A stretch of DNA of 64,000 bases from CAYQQQ01 sp964420125 (GCA_964420125.1 CAYQQQ010000002.1:1-64000), one strand, 5' to 3'. Shown: positions 32,363-42,233, numbered from the stretch's first letter. Translations and numbers: made by a program. Notes: a model not told the origin generated them from the sequence alone.

Positions 32363-34504
32363 GTGGCCGACCTGCTCGAGTACGCCATCCGGGGCATCCC
32401 CACGGGCTGCGTCTTCGCCCTGCTCGCCGTCGGCCTGGTGCTCACCTACAAGACCTCCGGCGTGTTCAACCTCGCGTACGGCGCCCAGGCCTACGCCAGC
32501 GCCGCGGTGTTCTACGTGCTGCGCAAGGAGCACGGTTGGCCCCTGTGGGCGGCCGCGCTGGTGGCCATCGTCGTGGTGGGCCCGGCCATCGGCCTGCTGC
32601 TGGAGCGCACGCTGTTCCGCTTCCTGCGCGGTGCGGGCTCCATGGCGAAGCTGGTCACCTCGATGGGCCTGCTGATCGCCATACCCGAGGTGGTCCGGCT
32701 CTTCCTGGGCTCGGAGTCGAAGAAGAACCCGCCGCCGCTGTGGTGGGTGCGTCGCACCGACGAGTGGCTCTGGCCCGAGGGCGGTCGCTTCGTGCTCGAC
32801 GCGGGCCAGGTGGCCACGATCGCCAGCACGGCGGTGGTGGTGCTCGCCCTGGTCTACCTGTTCAACCGGACCGACCTGGGCCTGAGGATGCGGGCGGTGG
32901 TGGAGAGCCCGCGCATGGCGGAGCTGCACGGTGTGGACGCGGAATCGGTGTCGATGACCTCATGGGCGCTGTCGTCGCTGCTGGCCGGGTTGGCCGGGGT
33001 GCTGGTGGCGCCGCTGTTCGCCTCCCTCAACCCCATCGACCTGTTCACCCTCCTGGTCGCCGCCCTGGCGGCCACGGTGGTCGGCGGCCTCTCCAGCATC
33101 CCGCTGACCTTCGCCGGGGGCATCGCGCTGGGGGTGCTGCAGGCGGTGCTGGCGGGCAGCCTGCCCACCGACAGCGTGCTGGCCACCGGACTGCGCCCGG
33201 CCCTGCCCTTCGTGGTGCTCTTCGCGCTGCTGATCCTGCGACCAGGCCTTCGCAGCTCCCGCGACGCCGTCGACCCGCTGGCGGCGGTCGATCCGCCCCC
33301 GCCCGCCCCGGTCGCCCAGCGCCGGCCCGAGTGGATGACCCTCGGCACCCGGGCCTTCGGCGGCCTGGTGGTCGCCGTGGGCTTCGCGCTCTGCTTCTGG
33401 GTGCTGGACGCCTTCTGGTTGGGTCTGGTCGTCAGCGGGGTCGTCCTGGCGACGACGATGCTCTCGATCACCACATGGACCGGCCTCGGCGGGATGCTGT
33501 GCCTCTCCCCCGCCGCGTTCGCCGCCGTCGGCGCCTTCGCCACCGCGCAGCTGGTGCAGGCCACGGGCATGCCCGTGATCGGCGCGATGGTGTTGGGAGG
33601 CGTGCTGAGCGCCGCGTTGGGGGCGGTGCTCGCCATACCGGTGGTTCGCCTCGACGGCGTGTACCTGGCGCTGGCCACCCTGGCCTTCGCCCTCATGTTC
33701 GAAGCGGTGCTCGTACCCCTCGGCTGGGTGAGCGGAGGGGCCACCCCGCTGGACGTCCCGCGTCCGCTGATCGGACCCGTCGACCTGGCGGACGACCGCT
33801 GGTTCCTGGTCTTCGCCGCGCTGTGCCTCACCGTCGTGGGCCTGGCGGTGATCCGTCTGCGCGAGGGCACCACGGGGCGCTTCCTGCAAGCCCTGCACAT
33901 GAGTCCGACCGCCGCCGCGTCGATCGGCATCTCCGGCATACGTGCCAGGGTGGTGGCGTTCACCTTCGCCGCCGGCATCGCCGGCTTCGGCGGTGGGCTG
34001 ATGGCCAGCTACATGGGCCAGGCCAACTACCAGGCCAACTTCGGCTACCTCATCGGGCTGGTCTGGGTGGCGCTGGTCGTCAGCGCGGGAGCCCGCAGCG
34101 TGCAGGCCGCCGTCATGTCGGGCATGTTCTTCTTCCTGGCTCCCGCGCTCCTCGAGCGCCTCTTCTCCTGGCCGGGGAACTTCCTGGACGCCCACCCGGA
34201 TCTCGACGGTCCGGTCGCCTCCGTGCTCGACAGCATCAGCCCCCAGTGGGCGAACCCGGTGGCCTTCATCCTCTTCGGCTTCGGCGCCATCACCTACGCC
34301 CGCCACCCCGAGGGGTCGATCGAGGCCCAGACCGCGGTGGTGGTCAACGCCATCCTCCGTCGAACCGGCCGCCGGGGGGAGCGCAGCGGATCCGTCGACG
34401 GCCACGACGATCCAGCCGGCACGCAGCCGCCGAGGGTGAGTGGCCCGGGTGAGGCGGAGCTGGACGTGCGCACCCCCGAGCCCGCGTCCGGGAGCGCGTC
34501 GTGA
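32363..34504 (+). CDS. fused LivH-LivM ABC permease
   Basis: 713 residues, about twice a single permease. The first half (about 1-300) is LivH-like: IPTGCVFALLAVGLVLTYKTSGVFNLAYGAQAY and LGLRMRAVVESPRMAELHGV. A Pro-rich linker (DPPPPAPVAQRRPEW, about 310-325) leads to the LivM-like second half (TGLGGMLCLSPAAFAAVGAFATA, IAGFGGGLMASYMGQAN). A charged cytoplasmic tail follows. The GTG start is 10 nt after the binding-protein gene, and the stop overlaps livG (GTGA). Fusion would fix a 1:1 permease ratio. Confidence 0.9.
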   Translation: MADLLEYAIRGIPTGCVFALLAVGLVLTYKTSGVFNLAYGAQAYASAAVFYVLRKEHGWPLWAAALVAIVVVGPAIGLLLERTLFRFLRGAGSMAKLVTSMGLLIAIPEVVRLFLGSESKKNPPPLWWVRRTDEWLWPEGGRFVLDAGQVATIASTAVVVLALVYLFNRTDLGLRMRAVVESPRMAELHGVDAESVSMTSWALSSLLAGLAGVLVAPLFASLNPIDLFTLLVAALAATVVGGLSSIPLTFAGGIALGVLQAVLAGSLPTDSVLATGLRPALPFVVLFALLILRPGLRSSRDAVDPLAAVDPPPPAPVAQRRPEWMTLGTRAFGGLVVAVGFALCFWVLDAFWLGLVVSGVVLATTMLSITTWTGLGGMLCLSPAAFAAVGAFATAQLVQATGMPVIGAMVLGGVLSAALGAVLAIPVVRLDGVYLALATLAFALMFEAVLVPLGWVSGGATPLDVPRPLIGPVDLADDRWFLVFAALCLTVVGLAVIRLREGTTGRFLQALHMSPTAAASIGISGIRARVVAFTFAAGIAGFGGGLMASYMGQANYQANFGYLIGLVWVALVVSAGARSVQAAVMSGMFFFLAPALLERLFSWPGNFLDAHPDLDGPVASVLDSISPQWANPVAFILFGFGAITYARHPEGSIEAQTAVVVNAILRRTGRRGERSGSVDGHDDPAGTQPPRVSGPGEAELDVRTPEPASGSAS

Positions 34505-35277
34505 GCCGCTCGCCGACCGATCCGCTGCTCGACGTCCACGGCGTCACCAAGCGCTTCCGGGGGATCGTGGCCTTGAACGCCGTCGACCTGCGCGTCGGCC
34601 CCGGTGAGTTCGCGGCGGTGATCGGCCCCAACGGCGCAGGGAAGTCCACGCTGTTCAACTGCCTCACGGGAGTGCTCCAACCCGACGAGGGGTCGGTGCG
34701 CTTCGCCGGCGAGGACCTGCTCCGGCGCAGCGCGTCGGCTCGGGCGCGGATGGGCATCGCCCGCACCTTCCAGCGCGTCGAGCTCTTCGGAGGGATGTCG
34801 GTCCGCGACCACCTCATCGTCGCCGAGCGGGCTCGGCAGCGCCGTGGCACCTTCGTGTCGGACCTGCTGCGCTCGAGTCGACCGAGCCCGGAGGAGCTGG
34901 ACCGCTGCGACGAGGTGCTGGGGCTGTTGGGGATCGCCCCGCTGGCCGACGATCCGGCGGAGTCGCTGCCCCTGGGTCGCGCCCGACTGGTGGAGCTGGC
35001 CCGTGCACTGGTGAGCGAGCCGAGGCTGCTGTTCCTCGACGAGCCCTCCTCGGGTCTCGACCGTCACGAGACCGACGAGGTGGCCGCAGTGCTCCGCCAG
35101 GTGTGCGATCAGCGGGGGGTGGCGGTGGTGCTCATCGAGCACGATGTGGCCATGGTCGCCGAGCTGGCCGAGAGCATCTGGGTGCTCGACTACGGACAGC
35201 TCATCGCTCACGGTCCCACCGCGCAGGTGTTCGCCGACGAGCGCGTCCGCTCGGCCTACCTGGGAGCCACGGTCTGA
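34501..35277 (+). CDS. livG: ABC transporter ATP-binding protein, LivG type
   Basis: 258 residues. Walker A GPNGAGKST (about 42), Q-loop RTFQRVELF, Walker B RLLFLDEPSSGLD, switch His in LIEHDV. The signature motif is the degenerate LPLGRARLVELARAL often seen in this subfamily. GTG start with GTGA overlap to the permease. It energises import with LivF. Confidence 0.93.
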   Translation: MSRSPTDPLLDVHGVTKRFRGIVALNAVDLRVGPGEFAAVIGPNGAGKSTLFNCLTGVLQPDEGSVRFAGEDLLRRSASARARMGIARTFQRVELFGGMSVRDHLIVAERARQRRGTFVSDLLRSSRPSPEELDRCDEVLGLLGIAPLADDPAESLPLGRARLVELARALVSEPRLLFLDEPSSGLDRHETDEVAAVLRQVCDQRGVAVVLIEHDVAMVAELAESIWVLDYGQLIAHGPTAQVFADERVRSAYLGATV

Positions 35278-36032
35278 TGGTCGAGCCCGTGCTGCGCCTC
35301 GAGGGGATCGAGGCTTCGTACCGGAGCTTCCGGGCCCTCTTCGGCATCGACCTCGAGGTGGCCCCTGGATCGGCGGTCGCCCTGGTGGGAGCCAACGGCG
35401 CGGGGAAGTCCACCGTGGCGCGGGTGGCCAGCGGGTTGGTCCAGCCGACTGCCGGCCGTGTGCTCGTCGCCGGGCAGGACCTCACCGGACGGCCCGCGCA
35501 CGAGCTCGCCCGCGCCGGCATCGCCCACGCACCCGAGGGCCGAGCGGTGTTCTCCACGCTCACCGTCGAGGACAACCTGCGCCTCGCCTTCCGCAACGCC
35601 CCGGAGGTCGTCGACGGGGCCGCCGCGCTCGGCGAGGCGTTCTCGCTGTTCCCGCGGTTGGGAGAGCGCCGTCGACAGCTGGCCGGCACGTTGTCAGGTG
35701 GGGAGCAGCGCATGCTCACCCTGGCCCGGGTCATGGTGCTGCGTCCCCGACTGCTGATCGCGGACGAGCTCTCCCTCGGCCTGGCTCCCCTCGTCACCGG
35801 CGAGGTCTACCAGACGCTGGCCGAGATCAAGGCGACAGGCTGCGCGCTGCTGATCGTCGAGCAGCACCTCGACCACGCCCTCGGCCTGGCCGACCAGGTG
35901 GCCGTCATCCGCAAGGGCGAGATCGCCTTCCGCGGTTCGCCTGCGGAGGCGGCGGAGCTCTCCCACTCCGTGCTGCTCCCCGCGGGCAACCCGGCCTCCG
36001 CCGGCGTCGCACCACCTCCCGGCGACAGGTGA
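35277..36032 (+). CDS. livF: ABC transporter ATP-binding protein, LivF type
   Basis: 251 residues. Walker A GANGAGKST, HAPEGRAVFSTLTVEDNL (LivF hallmark), signature TLSGGEQRMLTLAR, Walker B RLLIADELSLGLAP, and switch IVEQHLDHAL. TGATG overlap with livG and another TGATG junction with the dehydrogenase downstream, so all are cotranslated. Confidence 0.93.
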   Translation: MVEPVLRLEGIEASYRSFRALFGIDLEVAPGSAVALVGANGAGKSTVARVASGLVQPTAGRVLVAGQDLTGRPAHELARAGIAHAPEGRAVFSTLTVEDNLRLAFRNAPEVVDGAAALGEAFSLFPRLGERRRQLAGTLSGGEQRMLTLARVMVLRPRLLIADELSLGLAPLVTGEVYQTLAEIKATGCALLIVEQHLDHALGLADQVAVIRKGEIAFRGSPAEAAELSHSVLLPAGNPASAGVAPPPGDR

Positions 36033-37102
36033 TGGGCCGGCGCCGGGTGCCCGCCGCGGTGTACCGCCGTCGGGGAGAGGTCGAGCTCGCAGCGAGGGAG
36101 CTGGCGGAGCCCGGGGAAGGCCAGGTGTTGGTGGAGGTGGCCTACTGCGGGATGTGCGGCTCCGACCTCCACCTCATCGTGGAGGGTTGGGGACGCCCCG
36201 GGGACGTGCTGGGTCACGAGTGGAGCGGGGTGGTCGTGGAGACCGGCCCCGGCGTCGAGGTCTTCGCCACCGGTCAGGCCGTGCTGGCGGGGGACTCGCC
36301 GCGCTGCGGTGCCTGCGCGGCGTGCCGGGCCGGGCGTCCGTCGCAGTGCGAGGCGACCGAGGCGATGACCGGCGAGTTCGACGGAGCCTTCGCCACCCAC
36401 GTGCTGTGCCAGGTCGAGCGCCTACGGGCCGTGCCCGACGGTCTCGACCTCCGAACCGCAGCGCTGGCGGAGCCGTTGGCGGTGGCGCTGCACGCTCTGA
36501 CCCGGGCCGAGCTCGCGCCGGAGTCCCGCGTGCTGGTGTCGGGCGCCGGCCCCATCGGGGCTCTGGTCGCCGCTGTGGCGCTGCACCGCGGCCACGAGGT
36601 GCACGTCGTGGAGCCGGTGCCGACACGCCGGCAGCTCGCCGCGCAGCTCGGTGCCGTCGTCGTGTCACCCGAGCACCTGGCGTGCTTCGACATGACCCAG
36701 GTCGACACGCAGGCCGAGGTCGCCTTCGACTCGGTGATCGAGACCTCCGGCAGGCGCTCGGCGATGGAGGCCGGCCACCAGCAGCTGCGTCGGGGCGGGC
36801 GACTGGTGCTGGTGGGGACCGGGATGGAGCGGCCGAGCTTCGACCCGAACCGGACGATCGTGATGGAGCTCACGATCTGCGGCGCGTTCGTCTACGACGT
36901 CGACGGCTTCGACCGGGCCATCGAGCTGCTCGCCGGTGGGCACCTCCCCACCGACGTGCTCATCGATGAGGCCGAGTACGACCTCGCCGGGGTGGCCGAG
37001 GCAGCACGGCGGCTGGCGGCGGGCGAGCACGCCGGCAAGGTGATGATCGTGCCCGGCAGGACGTCCGATCGGAACGAGCGAGCCCACAGGAGCGAACCAT
37101 GA
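36032..37102 (+). CDS. zinc-type medium-chain dehydrogenase/reductase
   Basis: 356 residues. Catalytic zinc region YCGMCGSDLHL and GHEWSGVVVETG (Cys, His, Glu), structural zinc Cys set CGACAACRAGRPSQC, and the nucleotide-binding motif VSGAGPIGALVAAVAL. It resembles threonine/sorbitol dehydrogenases and oxidises an alcohol with NAD(P). ATG 36032 overlaps the livF stop. As part of an importer operon it likely acts on the imported compound (inference). Confidence 0.9.
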   Translation: MGRRRVPAAVYRRRGEVELAARELAEPGEGQVLVEVAYCGMCGSDLHLIVEGWGRPGDVLGHEWSGVVVETGPGVEVFATGQAVLAGDSPRCGACAACRAGRPSQCEATEAMTGEFDGAFATHVLCQVERLRAVPDGLDLRTAALAEPLAVALHALTRAELAPESRVLVSGAGPIGALVAAVALHRGHEVHVVEPVPTRRQLAAQLGAVVVSPEHLACFDMTQVDTQAEVAFDSVIETSGRRSAMEAGHQQLRRGGRLVLVGTGMERPSFDPNRTIVMELTICGAFVYDVDGFDRAIELLAGGHLPTDVLIDEAEYDLAGVAEAARRLAAGEHAGKVMIVPGRTSDRNERAHRSEP

Positions 37103-37572
37103 CCACCCCTGCACAGGCTGCCGGCCTCCGCACCAGCACGCTGTTCCCTTCGGGCATCCCTCGCCTCAACCACGTCGCCATGTCGGTTCCCGCGACCCTG
37201 CTCACCGGCGAGCCACGTGCCGAGCTGCTCGAGTTCCATCGGGAGTGCTTCGGGTGGGAGGAGCTCGTCGAGCAGGGAGAGGACGGCCGCATCGCCATCC
37301 TGACCGTCGGCCACTGGGACCAGTTCGTGTTCCTGCACGCCGAGCCGACCCCGATGACGACGGTCCGCATGGACCACTTCGGGGTTGCCGTCCACTCGAA
37401 GGACGACTTCGACGCGACCTGGGACCGGGTGGCGGCACGCGCCGCGCTCGACGACCGGGTCGACACCATCGAGCCCCACGTCGACGACTTCGAGGTGCTG
37501 CAGCTGCATGCGTTCTACGTCCGCTTCCGGCTGCCTCTGATGGTCGAGGTGCAGTACTGGGAGCTCGTGTGA
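37099..37572 (+). CDS. VOC family protein
   Basis: 157 residues, one VOC module: IPRLNHVAMSVP with metal His, FHRECFGWEELVEQG, MDHFGVAVHSKDDFDATWDRV, ending FRLPLMVEVQYWEL with the metal Glu. ATGA overlap with the MDR dehydrogenase gene; last gene of the importer operon. It could be an epimerase, lyase or ring dioxygenase of the same pathway; the substrate is unknown. Confidence 0.82.
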   Translation: MTTPAQAAGLRTSTLFPSGIPRLNHVAMSVPATLLTGEPRAELLEFHRECFGWEELVEQGEDGRIAILTVGHWDQFVFLHAEPTPMTTVRMDHFGVAVHSKDDFDATWDRVAARAALDDRVDTIEPHVDDFEVLQLHAFYVRFRLPLMVEVQYWELV

Positions 37573-37591
37573 GGAACCCGGGCGCGCCGGC

Positions 37592-39718
37592 TCAGGACGG
37601 CGCCCCTGTCCGCCGCTCAGCGAGGTAGGCCTGCACGTCGGGCGCCGCCATCGGGTGACCGAACAGGTAGCCCTGCCCTGCGATCCCGTCGAAGCCGCGG
37701 AGGCGATCGAGGTCCCCCTCGGTCTCGACGCCCTCGGCGACCACTCGCAGGCCGAGCCGCTGGGCCAGCTCCACGATCCCCGCGAGGGTCGACTCGCAGT
37801 GACCTCCGGTGCTGTCGATGAAGCAGCGGTCGATCTTGATCACGTCCGCAGGGAGCTCCCCCAGGTAGCGCAGCGACGAGAAGCCGGCTCCGAAGTCGTC
37901 GAGGGCGACGTGGACGCCGAGGTCGCGGAGCTCAGAGAGCGTGGCGGCCACCTCGGCCGTCGCCGTCATGGCGGTGGCCTCGGTGATCTCGAGCACGAGG
38001 TGCGAGGCGGGGACGCGGTGGGCCTCGATGCAGCGGACCACCGCAGCCGCGAAGCCGGGATCCGCCAGCTGCCGCGGGGCCACGTTGACACCCATCAGGA
38101 GCTCGGGGTGGTGACGTCGATGCTCCGCGAGGGTGGCGCACGCCCGCTCCAGCACCCAGGTACCGATGTCCACGATCGCGCCGCTCTCCTCGGCCAGGCC
38201 GAGGAAGGCCTCCGGGGAGAGCAGACCCCGGGAGGGGTGCTGCCACCGCAGCAGCGCCTCGAACCCCAGGAGCCGCTGGGAGGGGAGCGAGAGCAGCGGT
38301 TGGTAGTGCAGCACCAGCTGGCCCTCCGACAGGGCCACACCGAGCTCGCGACCCAGCTCCATCCGGGCGCTCATCTCCGTGCGCATCGTCGCGGAGTACA
38401 CCTCGGAACGACCCTTGCCCTGGCTCTTCGCCATGTACATGGCGAAGTCGGCGCACCCGAGGAGCCCGTCGACGTCGGTGCTGTGGGGTTCCGCGGTGGC
38501 GATGCCGATGCTGCACCCGAGCTCCACCTGGTGGCCTCCCACGTCCACGGGCCGCCCGAGCGCCAGGTGGATCCGCTCCGCCACCGCTGCCGGACCCGCA
38601 GGATCGTCGCTCGTGTCGAGCCCCACCGCGAACTCGTCGCCCCCGAGTCGGGCGACCACCTCGCAGTTGCGCGTGGCTCCCACGAGCCGGGCGGCGACCT
38701 CGCGCAGCACGGCGTCGCCGGCGGCGTGGCCCAGCGTGTCGTTGACGTACTTGAAGTCGTCCAGGTCGATGAACAGGACGGCCACCCTGGGATCGGGGCC
38801 GCCGAGCACGGCCTCGAGCACCTCCGACAGCGCGTCGCGGTTCGGAAGCTCGGTCATGGGATCCGTGCGGGCCTTCTGCTTCAGCAACGCGTGCTGGGCG
38901 CGCAGCGTGGCCGCCGACTCGTTGACGATCCGGGCGAGGTCCTGCACCTCGGCGACCGCACCGGGGACCCGGACCTCGGAGACGTCGTCGGTGTCGTGGA
39001 TCCGGTGGGCGGCATGGCCCACCTCGGCCAGCGGGCTGAGCACCCTGCGCGACATCCGCCGGACCGTGAGCAGGGCGAGACCGATGGCCACCACGATGGC
39101 GCCCAGCACCGACGGTCCCAGCAGCTGCTGCAGTCGCCCCATCTCCTCCGATCGCTGGGCCATCTCCCCCACCAGCGCCGCTCGGGTGTCGGCCAGCTGC
39201 ACGTCCATGGTGTCGAGCTGCTCCCACACCGTCGGGAGCCAGGGATCCACGCGCTGGACGAACGAGGCGTAGAGCTCCTCGGTCGGCCAGTCCCGTGGCG
39301 ACGCGGTGACCGTGGCGTCCACGGACTCCCAGGTGGCGCGGGCGGAGGCCAGAGGCGCTGCTGCAGCCGTTCCGGCGAGGGCACGGGCGGCGGCGTCGAA
39401 GGACGCCACGATCCTGGCCCGCGCCCGATCGTAGGCGACGACGTCGACCGGGAGCTCCAGGGCACCGTCGGGCCGGTAGAGCACCTCGATCATCGGGCCG
39501 ACGGCCTCGATCATCGAACGGTCCAGCTCCGACATGGCCGCCGAACCCTGCTGGAGGTCCGCCATCGTGCGACGGAAGCCCGCCCCCTGGTACTGGGTCA
39601 CGGCCAGCGCGACCGCACCCACCGCGGCGATCATCGCCACCAGCAGCAGCACGGTCGACACCGACAGGTCGCGCAGGGTCGGAGCCGGTCGCCTGCTCCC
39701 TTCGGGTCGTCGGGTCAT
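37592..39718 (-). CDS. membrane HAMP-GGDEF-EAL cyclic-di-GMP protein
   Basis: 708 residues. Two membrane segments (about 20-42 and 190-212) flank an extracytoplasmic sensor domain; a HAMP-like linker follows (RRMSRRVLSPLAEVGHAAHRI). The GGDEF domain has RTDPMTELPNRDA and VARLGGDEFAVG. The I-site equivalent reads RNCE instead of RxxD, so product inhibition may be lost. The EAL domain is canonical (EALLRWQHP, EITEATAM, DDFGAGFSSL, VAEGVETEGD). Start ATG 39718. Ends 20 nt from the importer operon on the other strand. Confidence 0.92.
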   Translation of the reverse strand: MTRRPEGSRRPAPTLRDLSVSTVLLLVAMIAAVGAVALAVTQYQGAGFRRTMADLQQGSAAMSELDRSMIEAVGPMIEVLYRPDGALELPVDVVAYDRARARIVASFDAAARALAGTAAAAPLASARATWESVDATVTASPRDWPTEELYASFVQRVDPWLPTVWEQLDTMDVQLADTRAALVGEMAQRSEEMGRLQQLLGPSVLGAIVVAIGLALLTVRRMSRRVLSPLAEVGHAAHRIHDTDDVSEVRVPGAVAEVQDLARIVNESAATLRAQHALLKQKARTDPMTELPNRDALSEVLEAVLGGPDPRVAVLFIDLDDFKYVNDTLGHAAGDAVLREVAARLVGATRNCEVVARLGGDEFAVGLDTSDDPAGPAAVAERIHLALGRPVDVGGHQVELGCSIGIATAEPHSTDVDGLLGCADFAMYMAKSQGKGRSEVYSATMRTEMSARMELGRELGVALSEGQLVLHYQPLLSLPSQRLLGFEALLRWQHPSRGLLSPEAFLGLAEESGAIVDIGTWVLERACATLAEHRRHHPELLMGVNVAPRQLADPGFAAAVVRCIEAHRVPASHLVLEITEATAMTATAEVAATLSELRDLGVHVALDDFGAGFSSLRYLGELPADVIKIDRCFIDSTGGHCESTLAGIVELAQRLGLRVVAEGVETEGDLDRLRGFDGIAGQGYLFGHPMAAPDVQAYLAERRTGAPS

Positions 39719-39812
39719 GGGGAAGCGCTCCCCCGGTCGTGCGGTGAACGTCACCACCCCTGTCGGCACGAACCCCCTGGTCCCTGAGGATGCCCGCGTC
39801 CGCCTCGCGCGC

Positions 39813-41360
39813 TCATCCGCCCAGCCAGAACCGCCGGGTGATGGCCTCCGGGTCCGATCGGACCTGTTGCTCGTCGTCGAGGCAGAGCACCGGACGGCCG
39901 GGACCGTCCACCGTCGGCCACTCCAACCCCGAGGCGGTGGGGTCGCCGTCGGTGGCGGTGGCCACCCAGGCGGCGTGCATCGCCCGGGCCAGCCCGGCAG
40001 GTGCTTCCGCCCCGACCAGCACGTGCAGCCGGTGGTCCTCCACCATGTCGAACACGAAGGGGATCTCCACGGCGTGCGCCGCCCCCAGCAGGCCGCCGAA
40101 CGCAGGGCTCCGCCAGTCGAAGCGGTACTGCCACACCGGTGCGTGCGCCGACTGCGCGTCGGCCAGGGCGCACGCCGGGATCCGGAACACGTAGTCGGTG
40201 AGGACCGCCTGCTCCAACGCCGAGGGTGGGGCCTCCGGATGCTCGCCTCGATAGGCGGCCAGTGCACCCTCGGGATCGTCGGTGAGCAGCGCCAGGCGGA
40301 CCAGCAACGCCTCGAGGGTCTCCGTGGGCGCCAGGAGCAGGGAGAACAGCTTCCACTCCTCGAGGTTCGTGCCGATCACCAGCGGCACCCCCGCCGCGCT
40401 CCCCCGGGCCACCTCGGCGAGCGGATCGACGGGGACGCTGCGCCCGTCGGCCACCGGACGGAACGGCAGCACCGCCAACGGGCTCCCGAGGCGCTGGATC
40501 ACGTCCTCGGGGACGCTCAGGCGAGCCATGCCCATCCGCGAGTGGGCCGCCAGCAGCTCGGCGACCGGGAGCTCCACCAGCTCGGCGACGCTGGACACCC
40601 CGGCCTCGGCCATGAACTCCTCGGTGTCGCGAACCGCCTGCTCGGGGGACTTCGCCGCGGCGAGGGAGCCGGATTGGGCGATCACCTTGTGGAACAGCCC
40701 GGCAGCCTCGGACATGCTCATCAGCACCGAGACGCTCATGGCGCCGGCGGACTCACCGAAGACGGTCACGTCGTCGGGATCGCCGCCGAACGCCTCGATG
40801 TTGTCGCGCACCCATCTCAGCGCGGAGATCTGGTCGAGCAGGCCGACGTTGCCCGAACCGGCATAGGACTCGTCGAGGTGCCCGAGCTCCAGGAACCCCA
40901 GTGAGCCCAGCCGGTAGTTGATGCTCACGAACACCACACCGCTGCGGGCGAAGGACTCGCCGTGGTACAGCGGCGAGGAGCCGGAGCCCATCTCGAAGCC
41001 CCCACCGTGGATCCACACCATCACCGGCCGGCGCTCACCGGCGGCGGACGGCGTCGTGGTCCACACGTTGAGGTGGAGGCAGTCCTCGTCCCACACCTCG
41101 GCCTCGCCCCCGAAGAGGGCGTCCATCATCGAAGGGTTCTGAGGTGACACGGCGCCGAAGTGCAGCGCGTCGCGCACGCCGTCCCACGGTGCCAGGGCCA
41201 CCGGTGGGCGGAAGCGCTGCGCGCCGGTCGGAGCCTCGGCGAAGGGGATCCCGGCGAAGCGGGCGACCCCGCCCAACCACCGACCGCGGACCGCGCCTGC
41301 GGGCGCGCACACCTCCACCGTCTCGTCGTCGGCTCCGATCGCGCTGGTGCGGTCGTCCAT
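39813..41360 (-). CDS. type B carboxylesterase
   Basis: 515 residues, para-nitrobenzyl-esterase family. Oxyanion motif VWIHGGGFEMGS, EDCLHLNVW signature, nucleophile VTVFGESAGAMSV (Ser at about 205), acidic residue in IGTNLEEWK and catalytic His in GAAHAVEIPFVF. It hydrolyses carboxylic esters; no export signal is seen. The 188 bp upstream (41361-41548) holds no other gene I can support. Confidence 0.93.
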   Translation of the reverse strand: MDDRTSAIGADDETVEVCAPAGAVRGRWLGGVARFAGIPFAEAPTGAQRFRPPVALAPWDGVRDALHFGAVSPQNPSMMDALFGGEAEVWDEDCLHLNVWTTTPSAAGERRPVMVWIHGGGFEMGSGSSPLYHGESFARSGVVFVSINYRLGSLGFLELGHLDESYAGSGNVGLLDQISALRWVRDNIEAFGGDPDDVTVFGESAGAMSVSVLMSMSEAAGLFHKVIAQSGSLAAAKSPEQAVRDTEEFMAEAGVSSVAELVELPVAELLAAHSRMGMARLSVPEDVIQRLGSPLAVLPFRPVADGRSVPVDPLAEVARGSAAGVPLVIGTNLEEWKLFSLLLAPTETLEALLVRLALLTDDPEGALAAYRGEHPEAPPSALEQAVLTDYVFRIPACALADAQSAHAPVWQYRFDWRSPAFGGLLGAAHAVEIPFVFDMVEDHRLHVLVGAEAPAGLARAMHAAWVATATDGDPTASGLEWPTVDGPGRPVLCLDDEQQVRSDPEAITRRFWLGG

Positions 41361-41548
41361 GTCGTGTCTCCTCAGCTGGGTAGGGGCAACCGTGTCGGCG
41401 GTTCACGGGGGGCACCGGGCTCGTCCACCACCAAGGCATCGAGCGGTGCGACGCTGCCTGCGTCCTGAACCCCCCCGGCCCGCGACATGGTGCCAGCCTG
41501 GCCGCCCGCGCCACCCTCCGTCAACGGCACCGGACCCGCACGCCGGCC

Positions 41549-42124
41549 TCAGCGCCAGCCCGGCGTCCGCAGGAGCGCGACGGTGGCTCCGCCGCCCACC
41601 ACGAGGGGGAAGAGCACCCCGAAGGTGAGGGACTGGCCCACCCACACGTCGCTCACCCCGAGGGTGTCCACCAGGTCGCGCGCGAGGTACAGCGGCAGGA
41701 TCGCGCCGAAGACGGCCACCGCAGCGGTGAACACCGCCCGCCAGCGACCCGGCGCCGCCATGCCCACGAGGACCACGAGCGCGCAGATGCCGTAGCCGAC
41801 CATCGCCTCCGTCAGGCCCGACTGCGGCACATCGGCATCGAACCACAGCAGCAGCGAGCTCACGAACAGCAGCGCCGACCAGGCGAACAGCGCCACGGAC
41901 AGGCCCAGCGCCACGCGCGACGAGAACGGGGTGAGGAGCCGGGCCCGGCTGCTGCGGCGGCGATCCGCGCCGTCGGTCACGTACCGCGACGACGGTGAGC
42001 CCCACACGTAGCCCTCGGCGTCCACCCGTCCGGCGCTCTCGGGCGCGCTCCACAGCGGCGCGGGAGGGACGTCGTGCACGCGCGGGGGCACGATCCCGCC
42101 GCCGGTCGCCGCCGGAGCGCTCAT
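41549..42124 (-). CDS. four-helix membrane protein, unknown function
   Basis: 191 residues. A hydrophilic Pro-rich N terminus of about 65 residues is followed by four membrane segments (VALGLSVALFAWSALLFV, MVGYGICALVVLVGM, AVFTAAVAVFGAILPLYLA, LTFGVLFPLVVGGGATVALL). I do not recognise the family. The ATG at 42124 is preceded by GGGAGG at good spacing, with a TACCCT-like -10 farther upstream. Divergent from the PAS-GGDEF gene. Confidence 0.7.
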   Translation of the reverse strand: MSAPAATGGGIVPPRVHDVPPAPLWSAPESAGRVDAEGYVWGSPSSRYVTDGADRRRSSRARLLTPFSSRVALGLSVALFAWSALLFVSSLLLWFDADVPQSGLTEAMVGYGICALVVLVGMAAPGRWRAVFTAAVAVFGAILPLYLARDLVDTLGVSDVWVGQSLTFGVLFPLVVGGGATVALLRTPGWR

Positions 42125-42227
42125 CTCGGGCCTCCCTGATGCACCTCGGCAAGGGTACGCGTCGCTGAGCGACTCTGCGGAACTGTGACGTCTCTCGGCT
42201 CCCTCCGGCGGACTCCGGGGCGCTCCG

Positions 42228-42233
42228 TACACT
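42228..42233 (+). promoter_or_regulatory. -10 hexamer, leaderless type (PAS-GGDEF gene)
   Basis: TACACT exactly 7 nt before the ATG at 42241, with no ribosome site. Confidence 0.55.

Noticed and set aside
30992..32929. Minus-strand open frame of 645 codons opposite the importer genes
   Set aside because: His/Val/Gly-rich antisense translation; the plus-strand binding protein and permease explain the region.
37573..37591. Terminator between the importer operon and the convergent GGDEF-EAL gene
   Set aside because: Only a short GC-rich CCCGGGCGCGCCGG patch near the junction; no convincing stem-loop.
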